From positions 2,728,001-2,792,000 of the forward strand of contig NZ_CP010976.1 of NCBI RefSeq assembly GCF_000949425.1: a stretch of 64,000 nucleotides of DNA. The letters run 5' to 3'. The notes under the pieces were generated by a model that saw only the letters and a list, made by a program, of their open reading frames with translations, was not told where the DNA came from and made no database searches. Positions within the stretch are counted from its first letter, which is position 1. Every line of letters begins with the position of its first letter. Source of the stretch: Paenibacillus sp. IHBB 10380. GTDB taxonomy: Bacteria; Bacillota; Bacilli; Paenibacillales; Paenibacillaceae. Position numbers and translations under genes: made by a program. This document shows, one piece after another, positions 57,763-64,000 of the stretch.

Positions 57763-58809
57763 TTAAGAGAACAACATGAACATACTAAAAAAGCCTAATC
57801 GTTCTTTAACTCTAGTCACGCTTCTACTCACTCCGGACGAGACCGTATCTACAGTACCTGCTACGGCTTCCGCAGCTTCGGTTCCTGTATCACTCATTCC
57901 ATCAACTGCTGTTTCCTCTCCACTAATAACGCCTTCAATAGCATTATCAACGCCAGCTACAGCATGCGTCTTTAGAGATTTACCATTAATTTTGATCTCC
58001 GTTACAGCTGATACTGTAACTCCTACACCAAGGCCTACAGCTGCTCCGACAGCAGTTCCGACGATGGGAACCGCAGAGCCAATCGCAGCTCCGATCGCAG
58101 CACTGCCAGCCATTGTCCCGAGACCAATTCCACCATTAACAACTACGAAAGCTGTATCTTGAGTTGCGCCACCTACTCCCTTAAAAGAGACGGCTTCTCT
58201 TGCTGCAATCTTAGGGTCTATGAATTTCCATACTTGGGGATTCTGAGCTGCATTATTTAACGTGTACCGAGTACCTCGTGTAAAACCGCTTTTAAGCATG
58301 GTTCCGATCATCAGACTTCCATATCCTAATGAGTTCCCACCCGTAGCAGATGGCCCTTCCCACCCCAATCCGACTTCTATATCCTCTTTCATATTCTCAC
58401 CAACGATGGCTGCTACAGCTGAACTGGGATTTGAGATGACAGTAGACTCTTTCCCCAAACCAGACAACAGTTGTAAATTCTTCTTACTCATTTCAAACAT
58501 CGCCACAGGAGAATGATTAGAGATCGCTGAACTATGGAAGGTAGAGAACGGTTGTTCATCCACAATTTGAAATTGATCTCCCTTATTCTGTAATGTAGTC
58601 GCCATCTCCATGAGTGCAGAAACCATTTCTACACTCTGTAAATTAGCTAATCTCCAAGTGTTCATCACGATCTCCATTGTCTCTGCATCATTAAGAAGAG
58701 AATCCACTGCCTGATTGAGCACCGCTCTAATCTGATTGATCTGCTCCCCACTTTGCTGCAGTTGACGACTTAATGCCCGGAGTGCATCCGGTTCAACAGA
58801 AATTCGCAT
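57763..58809 (-). CDS. WXG-like N-domain protein with glycine-zipper membrane segment (candidate T7SS substrate)
   Basis: 348 residues. Residues 1-80 are helical with an EsxA/LXG-like pattern (RALSRQLQQSGEQINQIRAV, LNQAVDSLL, a lone W52). Residues 221-270 form a Gly/Ala zipper (GGIGLGTMAGSAAIGAAIGS, then AVPIVGTAVGAAVGLGVGVT), the kind of segment found in pore-forming or membrane-inserting effectors. The rest is low in recognisable motifs and ends KERLGFFSMFMLFS. ATG 58809 with AGGTGA upstream. Gene order (DUF4176 downstream, 271-aa protein 21 bp upstream) fits a secreted substrate with partners. Toxic activity is inference; no catalytic domain is visible. Confidence 0.65.
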   Translation of the reverse strand: MRISVEPDALRALSRQLQQSGEQINQIRAVLNQAVDSLLNDAETMEIVMNTWRLANLQSVEMVSALMEMATTLQNKGDQFQIVDEQPFSTFHSSAISNHSPVAMFEMSKKNLQLLSGLGKESTVISNPSSAVAAIVGENMKEDIEVGLGWEGPSATGGNSLGYGSLMIGTMLKSGFTRGTRYTLNNAAQNPQVWKFIDPKIAAREAVSFKGVGGATQDTAFVVVNGGIGLGTMAGSAAIGAAIGSAVPIVGTAVGAAVGLGVGVTVSAVTEIKINGKSLKTHAVAGVDNAIEGVISGEETAVDGMSDTGTEAAEAVAGTVDTVSSGVSRSVTRVKERLGFFSMFMLFS

Positions 58810-58830
58810 GGCACATCACCTTTCGTCAGA

Positions 58831-59646
58831 TTATGTAGACTGCTTCAGCCAACCAAGCAGCATTTCTTGAAATTGATTCTTACTCGTTGGACTCGCAATA
58901 ATCCAATCCTGATCCCCAGACATACTTTTACGAATTAACCAGTTCATCGAATCATTGACAAGAAATGCAGCACTTTGCGTTTCCCACTTCTGACCATCCC
59001 ATATAGACAAGTGCATTTCACCTTCAAGTGAACGAAATTGTAAGCACTTAGCCAAGGTAATTGCCCCTTCTACATCATCTGTAGCCTCAGCAAGCTGATT
59101 ACTTAACGTTTCAAGATCAAAACTCAAAGAATTCTCATACAACTCATTAAATTTATGCTGCGAAAAGAACAACGCTGGCACTTCCGTAGGAAATCCTTCT
59201 TTAAAGCCTAGTTCCTCAACCAGTTTGTTGCAGACCTCATCCACAGTCCCTAATTCATCTAATCTATAACATGAAGAATTTGGTTCACACTTACATACTT
59301 GAACAACACGTTCATTGGTCACATGCAGATAACCTTCAAAGATCTCACCATGATGACTATATTTCAACCAGCATGCACACTCCGACAGACCCGCAATAGC
59401 TACTCTAGAGAACACTGCAGGCGGCATAGAAAGCTGCATCTCATTCTCTTCCTGAATCAATAAACCTTTATCTAATAAGTTGGCTTTAGCCAATTCCCAT
59501 TCTACAGCGATTTCTTCCGCTAAATACCCCCGAAAAGGATCTTCTACTCCTAATAAACGATCAGAACCTAAAATTCCTGCCAAGAAAAAGAATTCCTTAG
59601 CTTCTAGGGTAATCGTATCATGCTCATAATCATGAATCGTCAACAT
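58831..59646 (-). CDS. Uncharacterised 271-aa T7SS-island protein
   Basis: Soluble, acidic, with no signal or membrane segment. It opens MLTIHDYEHDTITLEAKEFF and ends TSKNQFQEMLLGWLKQST. The layout, with AKEFFFLAGILGSDRLLGVE near the start and an alternating strand/helix body, loosely recalls EspG-type chaperones of ESX systems, which bind secreted WXG-family partners. That resemblance is by pattern only. It is 21 bp upstream of the glycine-zipper protein gene, so the two are very likely co-expressed and may interact. ATG at 59646 with GGGGAGG upstream. Confidence 0.6.
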   Translation of the reverse strand: MLTIHDYEHDTITLEAKEFFFLAGILGSDRLLGVEDPFRGYLAEEIAVEWELAKANLLDKGLLIQEENEMQLSMPPAVFSRVAIAGLSECACWLKYSHHGEIFEGYLHVTNERVVQVCKCEPNSSCYRLDELGTVDEVCNKLVEELGFKEGFPTEVPALFFSQHKFNELYENSLSFDLETLSNQLAEATDDVEGAITLAKCLQFRSLEGEMHLSIWDGQKWETQSAAFLVNDSMNWLIRKSMSGDQDWIIASPTSKNQFQEMLLGWLKQST

Positions 59647-59662
59647 TATGAGCTACCTCCCC

Positions 59663-60345
59663 TCAAACGACAACATGCCATCGGTCACAAATTTCTTTTA
59701 CCCAACGTTCTTTGTTCCATTGATTATAGGGAATTGCGCCTTTCACCCTAATAAATTTTCTTTTTATATAGTAACCTTGACCCACAGGAAAGACTTTCAT
59801 TCCCCCTGTGCTTTGAGTTGCTTCCGTAAAAGGTATTCTAAAAAACGATAAGTCATTAGGGTCTAAAGTCCCGAACAAAAACCCACTCTGGCTTGATTTC
59901 ACATCACAAGGCTCAAGATCATCTACCAAAAGACCTACAGGTACATTATATAATAAATGATATTGCAAAGCTCTCTAGAACGCTCATCCTCATCTACCCT
60001 TTGAGATGGGTAAAGCAGCCTGAAATTATAAAGGAGGCATATGACCTTTAACAAGGCCTTATGTTCTGATACCTTCTCAGCATATTTCTTTTTGTTACCT
60101 ATTATAGATAAAAAAGGCAATATATAGGACATCAGCATCATGACGGTCGTAATCATTTGAAACATAATGAAATTACTATTACCCATCTTGCCTGAGTCAT
60201 ATAAATGTAGAATCCTACTGTCACCATAATCATCACTATTGGCAAAATAATAGATATCATAGAGAAGGAGGGTTTAGTGGCCCGAATTGAACAACCTTCG
60301 AACAGTCCAATTTCAGTCACACTTTGTGAGTCATTTATAGTAAAC
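59663..60345 (-). pseudogene. EssC (FtsK/SpoIIIE-type T7SS ATPase) with central deletion
   Basis: The 5' part (about 60345 to 59935) encodes FTINDSQSVTEIGLFEGCSI, RATKPSFSMISIILPIVMIM and IMFQMITTVMMLMSYILPFL followed by NKKKYAEK, the FHA-to-transmembrane junction of EssC/YukB. The 3' part (59968-59663), in another frame, encodes SGFLFGTLDPNDLSFFRIPF, then FPVGQGYYIKRKFIRVKGAI, which matches the extreme C-terminus of the last EssC ATPase domain. A whole EssC is about 1300-1500 residues; about 1000, including all Walker A/B motifs, are gone, and the junction is out of frame. The island therefore lacks a working motor. Confidence 0.75.
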
Positions 60346-60680
60346 CACAGACCTTCAGCAATTTACCTTCTAATATGTATTGTAAATATCGTAATCAATG
60401 CAAAATTTCTGCTATATTAATGTAACATTCATGCAAAATGCCGTCAATTTCCCACATTCATTGAGGAAAACAAGGTTAGCCTTGTCTTCCAACATCATTG
60501 AAACCTTTGTTTATGTAATTCATAAAAATACCCTTGACAAGATATCTTATGACGTCACGGGTTAGACATAAATCTTAATAAATATGAATACTTCACCTAT
60601 TTATAATCTATTTTTAAGGAAATTTTAATAATGGTTGTTTATTATTATGTGTAATAAATAATACGATTAGGGGTGTTTTC
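60346..60680. other. Intergenic, no gene seen
   Basis: AT-rich spacer between the EssC remnant and the small plus-strand gene at 60682. A short inverted repeat CAAGGTTAGCCTTG lies near 60471-60484. Confidence 0.5.
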
Positions 60681-60681
60681 T

Positions 60682-60921
60682 ATGACCATGTTAATTACTT
60701 TTCAGAACAAATTGGTACCTGTATACTTTAGTACAGACAGTAAACAACCTGTACAAAAAACGATGAAGCTACTTAGTAATATATTAGAAGTTAAAATTCA
60801 AAATGGAAAAAGAGCATTAAAAAAATGCTTAGATTCACTTATAAGTATTGAAATTGAAGGATCAGAAGCTATCCTTCATAGTAAAAGCGAGAATGATACA
60901 CTAGCATTGTCCCTCTATTAA
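60682..60921 (+). CDS. Small protein, 79 aa
   Basis: ATG 60682 after AGGGGTG (the in-frame GTG at 60673 is part of that site). The product MTMLITFQNKLVPVYFSTDS continues KQPVQKTMKLLSNILEVKIQ and NGKRALKKCLDSLISIEIEG, ending LALSLY. It is charged, soluble, alpha/beta. I do not recognise it. The terminator hairpin overlaps its stop codon, supporting a genuine short transcript. Confidence 0.6.
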   Translation: MTMLITFQNKLVPVYFSTDSKQPVQKTMKLLSNILEVKIQNGKRALKKCLDSLISIEIEGSEAILHSKSENDTLALSLY

Positions 60922-60936
60922 GAGGGATTTTTTTTG
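60911..60936 (+). terminator. Terminator overlapping the stop codon
   Basis: CCCTC-TATTAA-GAGGG followed by ATTTTTTTT; the TAA stop lies in the loop. Confidence 0.85.
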
Positions 60937-61234
60937 AATAGAGTCTAGCATTTATACATAGAAGAAACCTAACCACGATCAATGGACATTCCCACGTCTC
61001 TCCTTATAAAAAACGAAGTTATGAGGATCGATTTACCATTTACCAATTTACCCTATATACCTCATTACCGAGTTTAATTTCTTCCAATCAAAACTAAGTT
61101 CTTATTAGTAATCCATGTAGTATCTTGCATTATTCAGTAGTGCGTGATACACTTTATTCATCCAATAGTGATCAATGTTCAGTACTGAATATAGTTAAAT
61201 CCGAATAACAATCTGTAATGGGGAGGAATCCGCT
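60937..61234. other. Promoter region of the PadR operon
   Basis: No gene seen. It contains the palindrome TTCAGTACTGAA at 61178-61189, with a half-like TTCAGTA at 61134-61140, ahead of the padR-like gene. Confidence 0.5.
61178..61189. promoter_or_regulatory. Candidate PadR operator
   Basis: TTCAGTACTGAA is a perfect 12-bp palindrome 46-57 bp upstream of the regulator's start, a position expected for autoregulation. Confidence 0.35.
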
Positions 61235-61564
61235 TTGAGTGTAAGCGTACAGTTTAAAAAAGGCGTTCTTGAGTTCTGTGTACTCATACTTATCAAGCGT
61301 AAAGATCAGTATGGATATGAGTTAGCTCAATCCGTGTCCAAACATATTGAAGTTGCTGAAGGTGCACTCTACCCCCTTCTTCGAAGATTGGTGAACGACG
61401 AATACTGTACAACGTATTTACAGGAATCTACAGAAGGACCACCACGTAAATATTACCGAATAACACCACAAGGAGAATCTTATATGACGGGTATGGTCGC
61501 AGAATGGAACTCCTTTGTACAAAATGTGGCTAATTTAATTGAGGAAGGAAACGAATATGAATAA
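61235..61564 (+). CDS. PadR family transcriptional regulator
   Basis: 109 residues from TTG 61235, with GGGGAGG nine bases upstream. Winged helix: FKKGVLEFCVLILIKRKDQY, GYELAQSVSKHIEVAEGALY, PLLRRLVNDEYCTTYLQEST, GPPRKYYRITPQGESYMTGM; the EGALYPLLRRL recognition helix and the PRKYYxIT wing are diagnostic. Upstream of DUF1700 and DUF4097 genes, a well-known Bacillota arrangement in which the PadR protein represses its own operon, often linked to cell-envelope stress. It overlaps the next gene by 8 bp. Confidence 0.93.
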   Translation: MSVSVQFKKGVLEFCVLILIKRKDQYGYELAQSVSKHIEVAEGALYPLLRRLVNDEYCTTYLQESTEGPPRKYYRITPQGESYMTGMVAEWNSFVQNVANLIEEGNEYE

Positions 61565-62105
61565 ACATCAGTTTTTATCTACATTACATCATCATCTTGC
61601 ATCGCTTGCACCAGAAGAAAGAAATGAGCTCATGGCGGATTATGAATCTCACTTCATCCATGGACTGCAGAATGGAAAGACCGAAGCTCAAATTGCAATC
61701 GAGCTGGGTGATCCAATTGAACTATCCAAAGAAATGGTAGATGATCGTGCAACTATAGTTATACATACGGCAAAACCATCATCAATAATACGCAGCCTGT
61801 TCGTTTATGTTGGACTCTTTTTTGCAAACATTGTCGTAGTACCTTTCTTTATCGCACTCTGGGCGGGTTGGATTGGCATATGTGCAGGAGCACTCGGTTT
61901 ACTACTATCCCCTCTATTGATAAGCGTGGAGTATGTTATCAATCATGTCTTCTTCGTTTCTAAACTATTCGCCTCTATAGCCATGATGGGGATTGGTATC
62001 TGGCTCTTTATCGCAGCTAAGTTCATTAAGGCAGGATTACTTTCAATCACTAAATCGTATGGACACTGGAATACAACCATCGCAAAAGGAGGGAACGCGG
62101 AATGA
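61557..62105 (+). CDS. DUF1700 (HAAS-type) membrane protein
   Basis: 182 residues from ATG 61557 (MNKHQFLSTLHHHLASLAPE), with GGAAGG upstream. The N-terminal domain (ERNELMADYESHFIHGLQNG, KTEAQIAIELGDPIELSKEM) is the helical DUF1700/HAAS module; three or four hydrophobic spans follow (LFVYVGLFFANIVVVPFFIA, GWIGICAGALGLLLSPLLIS, LFASIAMMGIGIWLFIAAKF). It is thought to act as a membrane partner in PadR-regulated envelope-stress operons. It overlaps padR (8 bp) and the DUF4097 gene (4 bp), so all three are co-translated. Confidence 0.9.
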   Translation: MNKHQFLSTLHHHLASLAPEERNELMADYESHFIHGLQNGKTEAQIAIELGDPIELSKEMVDDRATIVIHTAKPSSIIRSLFVYVGLFFANIVVVPFFIALWAGWIGICAGALGLLLSPLLISVEYVINHVFFVSKLFASIAMMGIGIWLFIAAKFIKAGLLSITKSYGHWNTTIAKGGNAE

Positions 62106-62953
62106 GTACTACGAAATGGCGAGGTCTTGGATTTATTGGTTTGATACTGGTTATAATCGGGTTTGCCGGGATGGCATTTAATCGTTTTGAATTTGGAGAT
62201 GATCTAACTGTATACAATAAGAAATGGACCTTTGAACCTAATACGCTCCATACATTGAATATTAACAGTGATTATTCTGCAGATGTGAACTTCATAGAAA
62301 GTACAGATGGCACAGACTCCATTGCGTTGGACGGACCTTTAGAGAACCAAACCATTACCTTCATGGAGCAAGCAACCCTAAATAACGGCACCTTTGATAT
62401 GAACCTCACAGATGGGGACACCATTAGATTCTTTAATATCTCCTTCCAACCTAAAAAACTTAAAATCACAGTATCTGTAACTGATCCGAATCAACTACAA
62501 AAAGTTGCTCTTCAATTCAATTCAAACAATGCAAATATTAAAAATTTAACAGCTAAAAACACTTCTATAATCACTCATTCAGGAAATTTATCCCTTGAGT
62601 CTATTACATCAGAACAATTACTACTAGATGTTAAATCGGGTAATATAACAGGGCATATGATTAATGGTAACACTACCGCAGCATCAAATTCTGGAAATAT
62701 TAGATTAGATGACTTAAGTGGTAATAGTACAATAAGTGCTAGTTCAGGTAACATTCGAATCATTCAAAAAGGGGCTGCTTCCCTTAATCTTTCGGCAAGT
62801 TCAGGTAATGTCACGCTAACCCCAGATGTAGACTTCAAAGGTACCTATGATCTCCAAGCTAGTTCTGGTAGTGTACAATCCCCTGAATCTTTAAGACAGT
62901 CCGATGATCTTATTAAGATCAGGACTCATTCTGGTAATATTACCGTGAAGTAA
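62102..62953 (+). CDS. DUF4097 adhesin-like protein
   Basis: 283 residues. One N-terminal membrane span (FIGLILVIIGFAGMAFNRF) is followed by an extracytoplasmic right-handed beta-helix-like region with repeated S-G-N-I/V-T/R turns (HSGNLSLESI, KSGNITGHMI, NSGNIRLDDL, SSGNIRIIQK, SSGNVTLTPD, HSGNITVK) about every 18-24 residues. That is the DUF4097 pattern (LiaG-like). It is the last gene of the padR operon, followed by a hairpin at 62975-62998. Presumed envelope-stress role; molecular function unproven. Confidence 0.92.
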   Translation: MSTTKWRGLGFIGLILVIIGFAGMAFNRFEFGDDLTVYNKKWTFEPNTLHTLNINSDYSADVNFIESTDGTDSIALDGPLENQTITFMEQATLNNGTFDMNLTDGDTIRFFNISFQPKKLKITVSVTDPNQLQKVALQFNSNNANIKNLTAKNTSIITHSGNLSLESITSEQLLLDVKSGNITGHMINGNTTAASNSGNIRLDDLSGNSTISASSGNIRIIQKGAASLNLSASSGNVTLTPDVDFKGTYDLQASSGSVQSPESLRQSDDLIKIRTHSGNITVK

Positions 62954-62974
62954 AATCAAATGAGAATATCCTAA

Positions 62975-62998
62975 AACCCATCCCCTAAAAGATGGGTT
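62975..62998 (+). terminator. Terminator of the padR operon
   Basis: AACCCATC and GATGGGTT arms with an 8-base loop, followed by ATTCTTC; moderate U content. Confidence 0.6.
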
Positions 62999-63122
62999 AT
63001 TCTTCATGAATAACTTTTTTCCTTTGTACCCGATTGGTTTGTTATGTCGAATGACAGCTTAAGCCAATACAGTAAAATGGTATTGACCGTAACTCTCGTT
63101 ATCGGACACTGTAACAAACGTG

Positions 63123-63151
63123 TTGACAGATAAAACTTATGTTACTATAAT
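63123..63151 (+). promoter_or_regulatory. Consensus SigA promoter of azoR
   Basis: TTGACA (63123-63128), 17-bp spacer, TATAAT (63146-63151): an exact consensus match 47 bp upstream of the azoR start. Confidence 0.9.
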
Positions 63152-63161
63152 AATGTAAGTA
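63135..63161. promoter_or_regulatory. Candidate redox-regulator operator over the azoR promoter
   Basis: ACTTATGTTACTATAATAAT then GTAAGTAAGT has inverted ACTTA/TAAGT and TTAC/GTAA arms centred on the -10 box. It resembles operators of YodB/CatR (HxlR/MarR-type) quinone sensors that control azoreductases in B. subtilis. The assignment is tentative. Confidence 0.35.
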
Positions 63162-63197
63162 AGTAGATTAAAGTACAGAACAGGAGATAAACATACT

Positions 63198-63824
63198 ATG
63201 TCTAACGTTTTATTTATCAAAGCTAATAACCGTCCTCTTGAAATGTCCGTAAGTGTTAAGCTATACCATTCATTCTTGGAGAGCTACAAACAATCGCATC
63301 CGAATGATCAAATTGAGGAACTTGATTTGTTTGCAGAGAACCTTCCTTATTACGATAATACGGCTATCATGGGTATGTATAAAGCAGCCAATGGTATGGA
63401 ATTAGCACCAGAAGAACAACAAGCCGCTGACAATGTAACTAAATATTTGAATCAATTTCTTGCAGCTGACAAAGTTGTGTTTGCATTCCCATTGTGGAAT
63501 ATGACAGTACCGGCTGTTCTTCATACCTACATTGATTACCTTAATCAAGCAGGCAAAACATTTAGATATACAGCTGAAGGTCCTGTTGGATTAGTTACAG
63601 ACACCAAAGTAGCGATTCTAAATGCAAGAGGTGGCCTGTATTCCGAAGGTCCTGCAGCAGCAGCTGAAATGTCAGTTAACTTTATTACGTATAACATGAA
63701 CTTATTCGGTGTTAAAGACTTAACTTCTGTTATTGTCGAAGGACATAATCAATTCCCAGATCAAGCAGCAAACATTATTGAGACTGGACTTAAACAAGCA
63801 TCGGAAGCCGCGGTAAGCTTCTAA
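63198..63824 (+). CDS. azoR: FMN-dependent NADH:quinone oxidoreductase / azoreductase
   Basis: 208 residues, the usual length of AzoR. Flavodoxin-like fold: LFIKANNRPLEMSVSVKLYH supplies the FMN phosphate loop; VFAFPLWNMTVPAVLHTYID (P-L-W-N-M) and VAILNARGGLYSEGP are the flavin-contact motifs. It is cytoplasmic and homodimeric, reducing quinones and azo compounds with NAD(P)H, and in Bacillus it is induced by quinones and diamide. ATG 63198 after AGGAGATAAACATACT. It has its own consensus promoter and ends at a strong hairpin (63848-63893). Confidence 0.95.
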   Translation: MSNVLFIKANNRPLEMSVSVKLYHSFLESYKQSHPNDQIEELDLFAENLPYYDNTAIMGMYKAANGMELAPEEQQAADNVTKYLNQFLAADKVVFAFPLWNMTVPAVLHTYIDYLNQAGKTFRYTAEGPVGLVTDTKVAILNARGGLYSEGPAAAAEMSVNFITYNMNLFGVKDLTSVIVEGHNQFPDQAANIIETGLKQASEAAVSF

Positions 63825-63847
63825 TTCAATCCTTAAATATTGTAAAC

Positions 63848-63893
63848 AACAACCTCTCTTATGGATACATTAATCCATGAAGAGAGGTTGTTT
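63848..63893. terminator. Bidirectional terminator after azoR
   Basis: AACAACCTCTCTT and AAGAGAGGTTGTT arms, with inner ATGGAT/ATCCAT pairing, followed by TATATA. Confidence 0.85.
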
Positions 63894-63937
63894 ATATACA
63901 GAATGTATTCTACAAAGTCAATCCTCCATTTGTTTCA

Positions 63938-64000
63938 TTAGATAATCTCAACTAGCTCATTTAACTCATGAATCGTTTTCCACGGTTTCACATTTAGCTC
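63938..64000 (-). CDS. C-terminal end of a minus-strand gene, partial
   Basis: An open minus-strand frame from the window edge to TAA at 63938 encodes ELNVKPWKTIHELNELVEII. The KPWKTIHxLxEL pattern followed by the stop is reminiscent of the C-terminus of HAD-type hydrolases, but 20 residues are too few for a call. It converges on the azoR terminator, as a real gene would. Confidence 0.4.
   Translation of the reverse strand, partial: ELNVKPWKTIHELNELVEII

Noticed and set aside
57776..58162. Plus-strand 128-residue Thr/Pro/Ala-rich ORF
   Set aside because: Shadow of the glycine/alanine zipper coding region on the minus strand.

Overview
The window looks like a chromosomal segment of a spore-forming Bacillota, most likely a Paenibacillus relative. 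This is inferred from gene content: very long BclA/BclB-style collagen-like proteins, DUF4183 spore-surface-type proteins, DUF3889, a PadR/DUF1700/DUF4097 operon, and strong AAGGAGG-type ribosome binding sites. A clear homologue of the Bacillus replication terminator protein Rtp (49640-49999) suggests the segment may lie near the replication terminus, which would fit the many decayed genes.

Left third (1-17.8 kb): three giant collagen-like genes on the minus strand share a ~118-residue N-terminal domain and a G-V-T/G-A-T repeat, but end in three different C-terminal domains: BclB-type (runs off the left edge), a ~400-residue unnamed domain, and a ~130-residue jelly-roll-like domain. A stand-alone N-terminal domain and a stand-alone C-terminal domain are also present. 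Between and beside them lie wrecks of a catalase, a HesB/IscA-like protein and an NAD-kinase-like protein.

Middle (18-38 kb): housekeeping and signalling genes: oligoendopeptidase F, a YcxB-like membrane protein, GNAT, prolyl-tRNA synthetase, a KtrB-type K+ transporter, a two-component pair, a large CHASE3 hybrid kinase, a secreted DUF3889 protein, a second M3 peptidase, leucine dehydrogenase, tRNA-Leu(UAG) and DUF2785. A degraded stretch (34.7-37 kb) follows, with kinase, membrane-protein and resolvase remnants and a 34-bp direct repeat bracketing a lipoprotein gene. Next is a divergent pair of DUF4183 genes, one of them collagen-like.

39-46 kb: a tightly overlapping minus-strand operon under a perfect 7-1-7 Fur box. 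It encodes an FmdE-like protein, two paralogous ThuA/glutamine-amidotransferase-like proteins, and a dipeptide/nickel-type ABC importer in which one permease is fused to one ATPase. This is the strongest candidate for an uncharacterised, metal-responsive uptake system. Its substrate cannot be read from sequence.

46-64 kb: chemoreceptor, DivIVA-like protein, Rtp, acyltransferase, HrpB helicase, SDR oxidoreductase, then a remnant type VII secretion (T7SS) island: PP2C-like phosphatase, a frameshifted small gene, WXG100 protein, DUF4176, a glycine-zipper protein, an unknown 271-aa protein, and the two ends of an EssC ATPase with its middle deleted. The window closes with a PadR-DUF1700-DUF4097 operon, an azoreductase with a consensus promoter, and the tail of a further minus-strand gene.
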